Shown in pieces: positions 10,255 to 21,699 of a DNA stretch of 64,000 nt (its first letter is position 1; each line of letters starts with the position of its first letter). The notes beneath the pieces are model-generated. The model did not search any database, had not been told where the DNA came from, and was given only the letters and a program-made list of their open reading frames with translations. The DNA is from Symbiodinium microadriaticum (Eukaryota; Sar; Dinophyceae; Suessiales; Symbiodiniaceae). The stretch spans positions 134,495-198,494 of the forward strand of contig LSRX01000430.1 in the NCBI GenBank assembly GCA_001939145.1, read 5' to 3'. The translations under genes and the position numbers were made by a program.

Positions 10255-11452
10255 ATAGGCAGGTGAAGGAATAGCAGGCTTAACAATGTTTGAGAATCGC
10301 AGATTCAATGCTGTCGGTGACGCCAGGCACGGGAAAAGAGCAGGACTGGCTGCAACATATCCTCCGAGATGGATGCGTCCAAGCCTTGGACAACACTGAG
10401 CTTCACACAGCAACTGGAAGCCAGTCAATGTGTATGGACAGAGAGGCATGGTCATCAGGGCGTGAAGGTGCTAAATTGAGGCTTCATGTTCCTGACGGGT
10501 CGTGACGGCGCGAAACAGGTGATTAGCGCTAGACTGTGACTGGAAGATGGTCAGCGCAGATGTTGTGATTCTCGTGCCGAGGCAGGAAATCCCAGGAAGT
10601 TGCCAACATGAGAGTCTCGAGCAAGCAGTAATTCATCAATGCATGAGTTAGAGCCTTCTTCCCTGCAGCGCGTAATTAAAGCCCAAAGTTCCAGCAAGCT
10701 ACAAGTCTTACTCTTCGATTCCCAGTATAAACAATGTCCCAACCAGAAGCACGACTACCAAGTTAGAGTATTGCATGCAATGTCTCACCTCAGATGATCA
10801 ATTCAGGTCTTCTGACCCTACCATAGCATCGAAGCAGTTGAAGGTAGTCCCTCTCGCATGCGAGTTTCTTAAAAGTGGGTGTTCGTCTACGCTGTATTGC
10901 TTCAGACCTGGGCCTTGCATGATGTGGTGCATCCTTCATTATGTGTGATGTGACGTGCGGTCGTATGCATATGCGGAGGCTGTTTGCATAGATCGTGCTT
11001 TTCTGGTTTTCGCTTGGCCGATGCTCCTGTTTACTGCTCCACCATCAGCCAGTTTCACCCATCGGCGAGAGCATGTCATGTTTTGCGTCTCAACATTGAC
11101 AGGAGCATGTGTAGCAAGATAGATTCTGGACTCGTTGCGAGGATGCCGTTTCGGCAAGTCCTTGGTGATAACCCAGTCCAATCCGTCGTCAGTCTTCTCC
11201 GAGGCGACTTGCACAACGCTAATGTATCGCTAGTCAGCGTTCTCTCGACACTGCCATGCGCTATGGGCAGCCTGGTGCGATGTCAGCCAACGAGGCGCTT
11301 TGCAAGCTGGAGACGGCAGCTCTCGTTGAATAGAGCTTGGTTTTCGCGCAGAAGTGCCCCGCGGTTTCGCAGCACAGACTCAGACGCTACTGTGCTGAGC
11401 AGAAGCCACTACGAAAACGCAAGACCATCAGCCTACCGCACACTCCGAACAG

Positions 11453-11735
11453 ATGGAAAATGAAATTTGTGATTGGGGGGCCCTGCCTCCAGAAGACAGA
11501 ATCACAAAGCGCAGGGTGGGTGACGCAACTTACAGGTTTCATGCGCGCAAGGGGAGAACTAGAGAGCCAGAAGGAAGAGGGCTGGCTCTGCAAGCCGTCT
11601 TGGAGACCTGTCTAAACCAACTGCGGAAACAGCTTCGCCGCAGACGAATGAATGGCGCGTTTGATGCCGAGACCCGTGATGCAGTACTACGGACGGAAGT
11701 TGTGACTGTCATGCGCAAATGCTTGCCAAGCATAT
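11453..11735 (+). CDS. Unassigned basic, helical exon
   Basis: The frame begins directly after CGAACAG with MENEICDWGALPPEDR, continues with YRFHARKGRTREPEGRG, LALQAVLETCLNQLRKQL and MNGAFDAETRDAVLR, and loses sense near 11735. It is charged and helix-prone, with an AG directly before the ATG. The ATG may be internal or an initiator. Two other frames upstream (11000-11450) are also open, so a decayed coding region is possible. No family recognised. Confidence 0.4.
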
Positions 11736-11749
11736 ATTGCCTACACACA

Positions 11750-12023
11750 CGCACAAATAAATAAACAATGAACAAATATATAATCCAATAAATGAATAAA
11801 TACAATTATGTGTGTATATAGACATGTATAGGAATCTCTGATTCTTCTGAGCCTTCGACACCTGCCATGCAGTGTCTGCGGACGTTGCCAAGTGGGAGCC
11901 AAAATACACATACATACATGCCTACATGCATACGCAAACATACACACGTACATACATTTATTATTTTAGTATACATACATGCATTCTCATATACTCACAT
12001 ACTTACATGCGTATATACATATA

Positions 12024-12056
<33 letters not shown>

Positions 12057-12110
12057 GCAGATGCCAGCACGGATTCGAACCGGTGTTCTTTGAATACTTT
12101 ATTCTCCCCT
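11750..12110. repeat. AT-rich low complexity: AATA, TACA and (TA)n tracts
   Basis: AAATAAATAAACAATG words (11755-11805), CATACATACATG/CACATAC words (11900-12010) and a (TA)n core at 12018-12056. No coding value. The sequence just after it contains a tRNA-like T-arm word, discussed among the rejected items. Confidence 0.9.
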
Positions 12111-12763
12111 AGTCCGCGCCTGCCTCAGGGGCGGCGAGGGGGTTGAGACGGGTCCATCCGCTTGCACTTTCAGATCCCGCCTACTTGAGGTTTCAGCTTC
12201 CGTGACGGATCTGGCAAACCTGTCGGTGTTCTTGGGCAAGTTTTGCAGTCGCGGTCATATACTATGTCATCACTATGCACATACGGTTTGTATTGATGCA
12301 TAGATGGATTGATGCATGATGATGCATGGGTGCTTGCTTGCATTGATGTATGTATGTATGCGGACCTGCGAAAGCCGTGAGTATAGCATTACTCCCTAAG
12401 CCAGTATCCTGCAAGTTTCGCAAAGTCCAAGGCAAGCCAAAGCCTGGTCTCCTGCATCGAGTGCCCGATCTGTTTCTTGGTTGTAGTTCCAGTAAGACCA
12501 TGCAAGGCAGTGCTTGAACACCAGTCCTTAAACACCGGTGCTCACAAGGAAGCAGCGATGCGGCTCTTTATCACCAGTTTATCACCATCACAGTACGTCC
12601 CAGAATCGCTTTGCATGCAAGTGCTCTTTGTTAATGTTGGTATTACAACGCATCGACGAACAGCATTTGGTCAGCTCGAGTCCATACTGCATCGATGCCA
12701 GCAGCTGCAGGTGCAAGCTGCACCGTAGAAGGTGTGCAAACAACTGTCACCGAATAGTGATGC

Positions 12764-12946
12764 ACAAAGCTGGCACCTTCGAGCTGGGGGCCTCCGGCTG
12801 GGATGTAGGCGGAGAGGGCGACATGCGATTCAACCCATTTGCCCAACCGTCGGGGAAGCACGAGGAGGTACCACTTGCGCTGAGTATGCCCGAAGGCAAT
12901 CCCGGAGCCTTCCAACCTGTCCCTTTGCAGACCAGCCCGATGTAGT
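12764..12946 (+). CDS. Unassigned exon, Gly-rich hypothetical protein
   Basis: The + frame reads HKAGTFELGASGWDVGGEG, DMRFNPFAQPSGKHEEV and MPEGNPGAFQPVPLQT up to a stop at 12946. Composition is natural and the antisense frames are poor. It may join the exon at 12980-13098. No family recognised. Confidence 0.45.
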
Positions 12947-12979
12947 TGCACTAAGTCGTGTGTTTTGAAGTTCTGACCA

Positions 12980-13098
12980 GAAGAGGCATGGCACCGTGTT
13001 GACCGTGACCTTTAAAATCCGAGGCATGGAGATCATGACGGAGGCTGCTAGTGGCTACTGCAACTTGGTTGTGAGGGAGCTGGACGCAAAGACCTAGC
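12980..13098 (+). CDS. Unassigned exon ending in a stop
   Basis: After TGACCAG the frame reads KRHGTVLTVTFKIRGMEI, then MTEAASGYCNLVVRELDA, KT and TAG at 13096-13098. Alternating hydrophobics suggest a beta-rich C-terminal domain. It could be a true terminal exon, possibly of the protein seen at 12764-12946. Confidence 0.45.
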
Positions 13099-13513
13099 AA
13101 TGAACCCATGGGCCCGAGCAATGCTCATTGGTCCAACAACAGCCCGCAACAGCCAAGGTGGGCACTGCTTCTGCATTGGCTGCTTTGGCTGCTCCTTGAG
13201 TTCCTCTTTTAGCTGCCCAACATGTCGCGAGTGCCCTGACCACAAGTACTGCCGTGAACTTGCATTCCCGTATGCTGAATGGGAGATAGCATATATAGGA
13301 TCGGGCGGTATGACGACTCTGGCATCGTGTCGTTTCCGAGATGACGGGTTCAGTGACTCTAGAGCAATAGTTTCAGGGAGAAGATCATGGTGGTGATGAA
13401 ATGATTATTCAACCAACTTGCTGTCCTACTGCTGCCACTGATTGTGATGTTGCGCCAGCCGTAGAACGGTATTCGTGGGCTGTGTCTGGGCTTTGTTGTC
13501 TGCTTGTCTCCAG

Positions 13514-13555
13514 GGCTCCACCTTTGCGGAGATGCTCAGCCTCCTTAAACTTACG
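13514..13555 (+). CDS. Short unassigned exon
   Basis: After TCTCCAG the frame reads GSTFAEMLSLLKLT. It is helix-like and is the only convincing piece between 13.1 and 14.4 kb. The rest of that stretch (13.56-14.45 kb) shows no exon I can support. Confidence 0.35.
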
Positions 13556-14479
13556 TACGCATTGCAGGTGGCTGGGAGGGTTTCTCGTTCCCAAGCACCA
13601 AAAAAGCCTGACAGGGCCGTTTCGTCTTCTATGTGTTGTTTTAAGCGTGAGGTAAGGTGAAAGCCTCGTGCAAAAACGTGTGGGCGCAGATGGGGCAATC
13701 ACTTCCCAAAGCAAAAGAGCAAACTTTGCGTCTCATGCTTCGTTATCGTCACTATGCACGGCACGTTTGTGCTGGCGATTAGTTTTGAGTTTTGTGTTTG
13801 GTGTTCGTCGTGTTGTTGGAACTATTGATGTTCCAGCTTCAGGTTGAGAATGCAGGTTCCAGACCTCAGACATCTAATCTAACTTCGGACTACAGATTCG
13901 AGATGTAGCTTTAGACTTTTATCGAGGCGGTGCTGACTTCCGATTCGCTTTTTCGGCATTGCCGATGACGGCGGGTGTAATGATGAAGAGGACCAGCAGT
14001 AGTCTCAGTAGTTGACAGGCGAGGTAACTGCGATCGCGCTTGTGATTCCAAAGCTTGCTGATGAGGATGTTGCAGGTTTAACTTTTTGTGCACTTTTGAT
14101 TGCCAGGCTTTTCCTGCTGGAAAACTGAGACAAGACAGACATCAGTGGATAAAGTAGATGAGTTCTCATATGTTTTCATCAAAGGCTGACGAGACGCAAG
14201 ATGCCTGCCCTCTTGAACATGACCTGAACAGTCTTTCCCACGTGAGCTCAGGCCAGTTGTGGACCTGGTGCGACAGATACTTGGCATGTCATTCATGGCC
14301 TTGCAATGTGAGGCAGCAGCCATCGCCTAAACTTCGGAACCGTTCGTTCAACCAAGGTTTACTGTGGAACAGGTTGCCGCACACATCCCTATCTTGAAGG
14401 AACCGAACTCAAATGCGCAGTTCCCGTTTCAGAATCTGGATCTTTTGACACGGGTGTGTAACACTGAAACGTGTGAGCT

Positions 14480-15650
14480 CTCGGTGGCAGGATGTGGCGC
14501 TGCAAGTCGGGGTCGCACTCGCGCAGAAGGAGCTTGAGCTGGACTCCAGCAGGCCGCGACAGGGTGGCTTTGCAGTGGCTTTGCAAGTCTACAGCTTCTG
14601 AACTCGCGCCAGCGAGGCGTGGCTTGACGGAGCTGGAGATGTACAAAGAGAAGGCGCCGTTTCATCCGACAGCCTTTATCTCTTGATAGTTCCTGTAACG
14701 GATACCAGCCGAATCTGATTACGTCGGAAAGAAAACATGGTGGACAACACCTTCCCAGGCGCTGCGTCTCGAAGCGGAGCTGCAAGAAGCGAGCCTCCGT
14801 CACTTGGCATCAACCAAGAGCTTTGTGGGCACGGGATCTTCCTTGCAAGAGGCTTCGCCCAGCTGCGCGAACAGTGCGAGTCCGTGGCTGCGCTGCAGAA
14901 GCGAACCCAGGAGTCCAGTGCTCCCTCTGCCAGCGACTCGAGTGACTAGAAAGATCCCAGCAGATAGGTGGACGCACGAAACTCACACTTTCAAGCATGG
15001 CGCATTATGTAGCTAAAACACAGTTTCACAGTTTGGGCCTCCGGAGTGAAGAAGCAACGATAGCAACTACCCGGATCTCCAGAACACAGAGAGACCGAAC
15101 GGGTTGCCCACCGTTACGGAGCGGCCTTCAGAGCTTTTGCCCTGACGACCCCTTAACTTCACCTGTGACTGATGACTCATGCAATTGACAATATGCAGCT
15201 CGAGTGTTGCGGCTTTCCGTGTCCCACGTGTGCCTTCCTGACCCCAGCTGGCTTCCCACTCAGATGTTTGCCAAGCTGCCGCAATGTTTTCCTGCGATGC
15301 ACATGCCAAGTTCCATCGTGTGACAGGAGGATGTGGAGGAATTGCAGAAGCAGCGCCTTGAAGCAAGCGGACGAAGGTAGTCGCTTAGTCCCGCCAAGAT
15401 TCCTTCCAACGGATTTCGGCCAGTGGTTGCAGCTGTACACGCTGGAGCGGAGCGGCCTTTTGAGGAACCTGCAGCTGCGCGAGGAGTTGCAGCTCCTGCA
15501 TGAGCGGGAGGGGAAGTCAGAGGCTGGGAGATGCTAACCTTTGTGTGCGATGTCCTGTCGCCCAGCAGGCGACTCTGCAGAAGACAAAGATTCTGGAGGA
15601 TGCTGTCGTCAACATGATGGCATCTCGGCAAATTTCGCTGCAAAGCCGCG
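14480..15650 (+). CDS. Coiled-coil protein, several exons
   Basis: A run of helical, Glu/Gln/Leu-rich + strand exons: DVALQVGVALAQKELELD (near 14492), ALRLEAELQEASLRHLAS (near 14758), AQLREQCESVAALQKRTQ (near 14857), DVEELQKQRLEASGR (near 15331), LYTLERSGLLRNLQLREE followed by LQLLHEREG (near 15434) and ATLQKTKILEDAVVNMMA (near 15569). Heptad-like spacing of Leu and Ala indicates a coiled coil. The exons lie in one orientation at 60-400 bp spacing and most begin after AG, so I read them as one gene. Function unknown; a structural or trafficking coiled-coil protein is likely. Confidence 0.5.
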
Positions 15651-16117
15651 CTTTCTTCGGAGTGCCGCCTTGACATCCAAGGAGCACACTCACAGCATGC
15701 TCAAGGTGGCCATCGGTGCTGGCTGGCAGGACACGGACATACAGGGACATGCGGCACGCGCGGAGCCAGACACGGGTAAACCTGCGCTCGCGCAGCGTGG
15801 TCATGGAGCAGAGAAAGACTAAGACATGCATGCAAGCCTTAACAAGCTCAGACTTGCCGCAGTCTCAGTCTTTAGTTACTGCCACTGGCGCCAACTGATT
15901 GGGCTATAGGAGCTCTGCGAGCCGATGTCTCAAGAGGAGGCGTTGCAGAAAATGGGCCCGGGCCCTTGCGCTGCTTTTGCTTGTGAAGTGAGGAGGCAGT
16001 AGGGTGGGAGGTCTCTCTTTTGTGCATGTCACAATCTTTGTCACGTCGACAAGCCAGCATTTATGCCTTGCAACCCACACAGCAATCTCCGAGGCTTGCC
16101 ATCCGCTTCCACCGCGA

Positions 16118-16536
16118 CTTGCTCAATTGTCGAGTTTGGAGTGGTTCGGGAATACCTGCAGGACATGGGCCAGGAGTGCATGGGATCCTCGGTAGCAAGG
16201 CTCTTGGACAGCCGATGTCATGGTCGAATGACATATAGTCGCCGTCCGTCGAGCAGAGTCTGGCAGATGCTATTACCGCACACGCCCCCACTCGCAAGCA
16301 TCACGCGAAGCGGATGTGGATTGGAATCTGCTCCAGAGTTGACTTATACTCCTAAGGCAACATGTCCCTTGGCATTTCACAAGACCTGCGCTTCAAACTG
16401 GAGTATTACGGCTCCAACCAGCACGGCTTCAACGAGGTTGAGATTGAAGGTCGGCCCGATGCTATGCGACATTACGTTCCCGTGCAAGTGTGGGCCCCCT
16501 GGGAGGCCGAGTGCGAGTGGAAGGCCGGCAGCTGAC
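16118..16536 (+). CDS. Unassigned exons downstream of the coiled-coil gene
   Basis: One exon near 16130-16200 reads FGVVREYLQDMGQECMGS. A longer one from about 16351 reads MSLGISQDLRFKLEYYGS, NQHGFNEVEIEGRPDAM, RHYVPVQVWAPWEAECEW and KAGS, with a stop at 16534-16536. Its composition is convincing and the product looks globular. It could be the C-terminal part of the coiled-coil gene or a separate gene. No family recognised. Confidence 0.5.
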
Positions 16537-17011
16537 ATTTCTTGGAGTGCGCTCGGCATCCTCCCGCCGCTACGATGGTGAGCACGGAGCCTTGCCCTTG
16601 CTATTGAAAGTGTTGGGCTGTCTGTAGTGTTTTGCACCTGTACTGTCGGTTTAGCGCACCGTGCTGATATGTGGTGCAGCGACGTTCCAGGCCCGGATGG
16701 ACTCTCCGAAGAGGTGGCGCTGCCTCCTTTGCAAGGTGACATTACTGCAGACACACCGGTAGAAGCGAACCGAAGCAGGTTTTTGCTGCAGTCAGCCTGC
16801 TCCATGCAAGTTCACGAACACTGGTAGCTGGCATGTCTGGGAGTGTAGGAGCAGTGCTTGGCAAAATATGCTGCAGCTGGAGCCAAGGCGTACTCTGCAG
16901 CCGCGGTGACAGCACCTGGTGCCCTGGTGTAGAGAAAGATTTTGGATATTGAAGGAATGTAGGTGAAGCAGGCTCTGCACGTCCATTGCTTGCATTCTTG
17001 AGGTAGGGGTG

Positions 17012-17040
17012 GGTGTGGGTGTGTGTGTGTGTGTGTGTGA
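17012..17040. repeat. (GT)n microsatellite
   Basis: GGGTGTGGGTGTGTGTGTGT tract. No feature is attached to it. Confidence 0.95.
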
Positions 17041-17456
17041 GGTGGTCGTGGTGCCGGTTGTGTTTTTTCGATTCGCACTTTTCACCTTCAGGATCGTGCT
17101 TCTCGAATTCAGTGCGTGCGCCCAGATCAGTGCCAGTTCTTGAATAGCCTTACATTCACTGATAGGGGCTTTTCATTGCATGTATGTGACAATTTTCGCT
17201 GTGTTGCAGAGCTGGAATGTCCTCGTCACGCATGCATGCTGAAAAATTGCGTTGGAGCCGAGTCTGTGATGGCCACAACTTCCGACAGTGATAGGAGTTG
17301 CAGTGTTCATCACGACATCCCCATCTGAGGCATCTTCAATGCAGCAGAAGCTTGGTCTTAGCTGCTACTTGTAATCAGCTGCTGACGTTTTGGTGAGGGA
17401 GTGGTGAGGGTGCTGCAGTGGCTCTTGCGGATGCTTTTCATGGCTAGCCCTCGGAG

Positions 17457-17600
17457 GACATCGCGCTGCTCAAGGACCCAGTGAAGCACTTCCCCGGGTA
17501 TCAAAGACTGGCCTGGTGAAAATGCCGGAAGGGCCATCCCCGCCGCAAATGTGCATGGTCTGCGGTCTGCATGCTTCATGTCGGTTGGGGAAGTCCGCCC
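17457..17600 (+). CDS. Unassigned exon(s)
   Basis: A frame near 17457 reads EDIALLKDPVKHFPGYQR followed by LAW and a stop. A second frame further on carries a CMVCGLHASC motif (near 17550). The first is protein-like; the second could be chance. No family recognised. Confidence 0.3.
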
Positions 17601-18279
17601 AGCACTCGGCTCATGCTCTGAACTTGGCTCTGAAGCGCGGGCACCCGGAGAGACACCACGCTAGACGGCGGGTCTGTTGCCAACATGGCAGCCGTGCGCA
17701 TCGGTGGGCAGCCTCAGCAACACTATGTTGCCTGGCACGTTTTGATGCACTCCTGAAGTATTGGTATGTATTGGTACGAGGACGTGCTCTCGGTTTTCCC
17801 GACATTGCATGGATTCCTCTATAAGCTCACATCTCCCCAGTGAACCAGGGCAGCATCATGTGTGCGATCTGCACTGGCCAGGTTGCAGCTCTTGGGCCGC
17901 ATCCGAACAGGCCCGGCTCTCTGTTCTGCTAGGCTAATCTGGGGAAGCCCAGAAGTCCTGGCCGAGGCCAGCTCTTCAGCGTCACGGCCACGGTGCGCAT
18001 GGGCATCAGCAGTCTCAAACTGAGTCGAGAGGCTGTGAGTGTGAGTATTGCTTTATACATGGAATCTGGGACAAATTCGTCTCAGACCTGTCAGGAAGCA
18101 CGATGGCCGTAAAGGGTTTGACTCAGAGTGAATCGCTATGGCGCAGGTTGGAGAGGCAGGCTTGGATTCGACAAAGTTTTTGTCTCAGTACATCATGCAC
18201 GTATGCGCAGCCGTGGGTGTCAAAGCGCAATTCCTGAATGGCATCGGGTCGGGGACGTGTCCAGAAAAAGCTCATGTCA

Positions 18280-18570
18280 CTGCTGCTTGATCCCTCGAAA
18301 CCCCAATGGCAAAGGCAGCCTCAACCCTCCTGAAAAAGCGGTGAGTGGCAACGAGTTGGCCTCGTCGATTGCTTCGTGCATGATGTCGGCCACCTTTCCA
18401 TGTTGCTGAGACTTTTGAAAGATGTTCCAAAGAATCGGGCATTCCTTCCAGCCGAGTGCTTTCCGCAGAGCTCCGATTTTCCTCCAGATCGGGCCCAGCC
18501 TCCCCAAAGTGGAGTCCTCGAATGCCGAGGTTGTTCCTTCGGCCAGCCGGTCATGCAGTCTGAAGCTCAA
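18280..18570 (-). CDS. Unassigned open frame on the minus strand
   Basis: This minus frame is one of the few on that strand that reads like protein: EGTTSAFEDSTLGRLGPI, WRKIGALRKALGWKECPI, LWNIFQKSQQHGKVADIM and HEAIDEANSLPLTAF. An AG|GACTCC junction near its upstream part could be an acceptor. The neighbouring minus frame at about 18735-18840 (SFVLRLLSLVLSKKGRVA, LMNLRALTNMATDK) would be the preceding exon. If real, the gene runs against the direction of almost everything else in the window. No family recognised. Confidence 0.45.
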
Positions 18571-18764
18571 GTGTTACTCTGACTCTGGGGACTTCGCGTG
18601 TCATCTCGTGTCTTTACGGCCCCCAGGCTCCCACAATGCGTCACAAGCGAGCCTCGGCAGGTCCAGAGGCCCGTGCCATGGCCAATGTGCCCTGTAGTCA
18701 GTATTTAGGCATATCTAGGCCCTTTAGGCCTCGGTTGGTGCAAGTCCTTGTCCGTGGCCATGTT

Positions 18765-18960
18765 GGTGAGCGCTCGCAGATTCATCAGCGCCACGCGGCC
18801 CTTCTTGCTGAGCACGAGCGAAAGCAGGCGCAGAACGAAGCTGAAATGGGATTTGCTAGAAGTCTTGCAGGGGGCACAGTAGTCTCAAGCGGTGGATCAT
18901 CGGCTGAACCAGACATGCCAAGAACAGGTCCTGATGCCACGCCGTCTCCCGCTGCAGGCG
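18765..18960 (+). CDS. Coiled-coil-like frame competing with the minus-strand frame
   Basis: On the + strand, after GCTCGCAG, the frame reads IHQRHAALLAEHERKQAQ, then NEAEMGFARSLAGGTV. It is helical and plausible, but it overlaps the minus frame described for 18735-18840. Strand choice is unresolved; third-position G/C favours minus, the helix pattern favours plus. Confidence 0.25.
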
Positions 18961-19181
18961 GTCAGTCCAGATGCCAAGTGAAATTTCTTGACTCGTTATG
19001 ATGCACGCAAGGAACGGCTCGTGACATATGTGACATTTGCCTTGTGGCTTGACTGAGATCACCTTGCCAAGGAACTAGCGATTGTTTACTTTCCAATCCT
19101 AGCCCTCTGACAATTCACCCGTCGGTGCTACCAGCGGCTGACGGTGACGAACTAGCAGTTACTAGCAGCGACGCAGCGGCC

Positions 19182-21656
19182 ATGGCGCGCCGACTGCTGA
19201 TCTTGCGGCATGGCCAGAGGAGACACGGGCTTTGACACCGTTCAGCAGTCGTTTGTAATCATTAGCTTCTCGTGGGTTCTGTGTTCCGACCACTGTAACA
19301 CATAGGAAGAGTTCAGATCCTGGCAGTATGCTGGAGTTTCCGTGCGGCATCTTGTGGTGCTCTCACTGTTTAAACCTACATGATCGACAGGGCCTGACGT
19401 CAGGCAGTGTTCGAGTCAGTGTGGAGCTATCGATGAGTAACTATCCTTTGATCGGAGGCCGGACGAGATCCCAGATCCATCGCTATCCGCATTTGGATTC
19501 CAGCAAGCTGAGCACGTGGCATCGATGTTAAGGCTCGTCGACTCAATTTGCGCATCCTCATACTGTAGCTTTCGTGCTTCGTTGCCGAACTAGCACTTAC
19601 CTTCGAAATATTAGTCTCTCAATTTGCGCATCCTCATACTGTAGCTTTCGTGCTTCGTTGCCGAACTAGCACTTACCTTCGAAATATTAGTCTCTCAAGG
19701 CTGCCACCTCTGTTGGCTTCGTCAGGCGGAGCGGCATTTGCATCGATGCCATCTTCTCATCGCCATTCATACGCTGTTTGCAGACTGCTGCGCCCTTGGC
19801 GAAAGCTCTTGGAGCCTTGGCTGCTTAATCCATCGATCATTCTGCTGACTTCCCGTCGGCGACAACCAAAAAGCTGCCAAAGCACAAATTGTTGTTCATG
19901 TTTCGTGTGACTTGGCATGTCTTCTGTTCTGTCACGATCTCGCGGCTTGAACAGATCTGCAATCAACTTCGGCTTCGCTGCGAGGTTGCAGCGGCAGAAG
20001 TCACCAGCACCCAAAGGAGAACGATGCCATCATGGTTAACGATGCCACCAGGGTTTCTCGAAATGCAACACGCCGGGAAAGCGAGCTACAAAGAGTAGTC
20101 TTCGCCAAAAGACGCAGAAGTGTATGAGCATGAAGAGGAGTGAGTCGAGGGGAAGATTTTCACCGCTGAAGGTGCCCATAAACTCCGTCCTTGAGCGTCC
20201 TTGTAGCCCGCACGCATCGGAATCTGCGACAGTTGAAAGCATATCGGGCCGAGTGTACCATGCACGATCCGAAGCTAGTCATGCTGACCACTACCCAGCT
20301 CATGCACCAGCCAAACTAGCTGATGCTGCTCACAGTTGGCACGAGTTGTGAGGGGAGGTTCTGGTAGGGCTCGTTTCGATCGTTTGCTTTCCGTGATGCT
20401 TCAGCCTGAACTTCCTTGCTGCTTGCTTTGATCATCCCGCATAGCTTGTCGAACTTCATTCCCATGTTAGGAAAGCAGATTCGCGTCGACTGGGGCTTCA
20501 GTGAAGTACTTGCGCACGAATGGCTGCTCCTGTGCTGAAGCCATGTGGCGGCGCTCTGTTGCACATTGTTTCCCAAAAGACGTCTCGCGAGGCAGTGTGT
20601 AGTGAAGTTTCACTGTAAAATTTAATAGCACGGGCTACACCCAAGGCAAGTGAAGCTTCTGCAGCGGCTGCAAATCATGCGTAGATCCTGCTGAGCTGCA
20701 CATGTCGGAAGCATCCTTCCTGCCTCACGATAACTCGAGTCTGTGTGAGTACGCCTTGCTGGGCGAGTGTTGTACATGCTCGCCGTCGATGTAGCTTCGT
20801 GAACTGACAGAATATAACGATGCAAAAAATTGACATAACCAGGGGGGAAGTCCTTCCCGTTGTAGGACGACTTGGTAACCCTTCTCGCCAATTGTTTTGG
20901 TGCTTTCACCAACTGAGCGGCAAGTTCAGCAATTTCACCGGTCATTGCTTAACAGAGCTCTGCGCAGCCCTTTCCTTGAGGTATCATGCCAACCCGCTGC
21001 CGCAGCTTCACTTTGGCAAATTTCAGACGCTTGGTGTTTGAAGCAGTGTTTGTCCAACGTGGTCGGGCATCGCTGGCAGCAAGCAAAGATAGCTTTCGAT
21101 TGCTGGAGAGAAGGAATCTGTCTGCTGTTGCCAGGAAGACTGGAGAAGAGTTGCCCAATGTTGCTGGAGATCTTATCGACGCCGGATACGAGTCTCCAAT
21201 TCCTGGATATCCTGACTTCGTAGGCCCAGCGCGGGCAGGCTGGGACGATTCGACAACCATGGCAGTGCACATCCAGCTTTCAGCGAGCGACTGCAACCAA
21301 TAGGTTTCCAGGCATTGGTTCACTGGTTCAGCAAGAAAGAAGCTGCATCAATGCGCCTGCCGGTCTACTGCAGGTGATGCAGTGCAGCGCGCGCGACCCA
21401 TAGCGCGTGCCCGGGAGGCCTGGCGACTTCGGAGTCCAAACTTGTGTCGGCAGTATGCCCAATGTCTGGTCACAGGCGCTTTCTCGGGCCATGCGCACAG
21501 AGCCGATTCCAAGGACCCGGGTGTGTCACCGACAAGCACAGACAAGATGTGGCATGTAGCTTAGTCAAATGGCTGCTTCTCCCAACCAGATGCAGGACTC
21601 TGCTTGTCGTAGGCCACGGTGCCTCGCATGACTATGTGATTGAGGCGTTGCCTTGA
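19182..21656 (+). CDS. Histidine-phosphatase-superfamily gene (terminal motifs only)
   Basis: The start at 19182 reads MARRLLILRHGQR. This has the LxRHGxR signature of histidine (phosphoglycerate-mutase-type) phosphatases, whose RHG histidine takes up the phosphate, and a GCAG lies 7-10 nt upstream as expected for a trans-spliced 5' end. Near the other end, 21596-21656 reads RTLLVVGHGASHDYVIEALP and stop, resembling the second catalytic-histidine strand (hydrophobics, then GHG). Between them, possible exons read ECTMHDPKLVML (about 20259) and ESPIPGYPDFVGPARAGW (about 21190), but I could not join the exons in frame. Convincing minus-strand frames overlap the same interval. Confidence 0.45.
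19542..19693 (+). repeat. Perfect 76 bp tandem duplication
   Basis: The 76-base unit starting CTCAATTTGCGCATCCTCAT at 19542 is repeated without any mismatch from 19618 to 19693, after which the sequence returns to CTCAA and diverges. Identity is complete, so the event is recent or an assembly artefact. Confidence 0.95.
19757..20520 (-). CDS. Possible minus-strand exons, strand uncertain
   Basis: Minus frames here read EVSRMIDGLSSQGSKSFR (near 19857-19800), NLAAKPKLIADLFKPRD (near 19990-19940), TEFMGTFSGENLPLDSLL (near 20188-20135) and NMGMKFDKLCGMIKASSK (near 20468-20410). They are protein-like and would extend the minus-strand gene suggested at 18.3-18.8 kb. They overlap the span proposed for the + strand histidine phosphatase, and not all can be right. 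Confidence 0.3.
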
Positions 21657-21699
21657 ACTGGACGATAACTTCTTGTCTGTAACAGTTACCACATGCTGG

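Noticed and set aside
12055..12130. tRNA-like T-arm word (GGTTCGAATCCGTGCTGGCA on the minus strand)
   Set aside because: The T stem does not pair properly and no matching 5' acceptor strand (TGCCAGC) is found at the right distance, so there is no cloverleaf.
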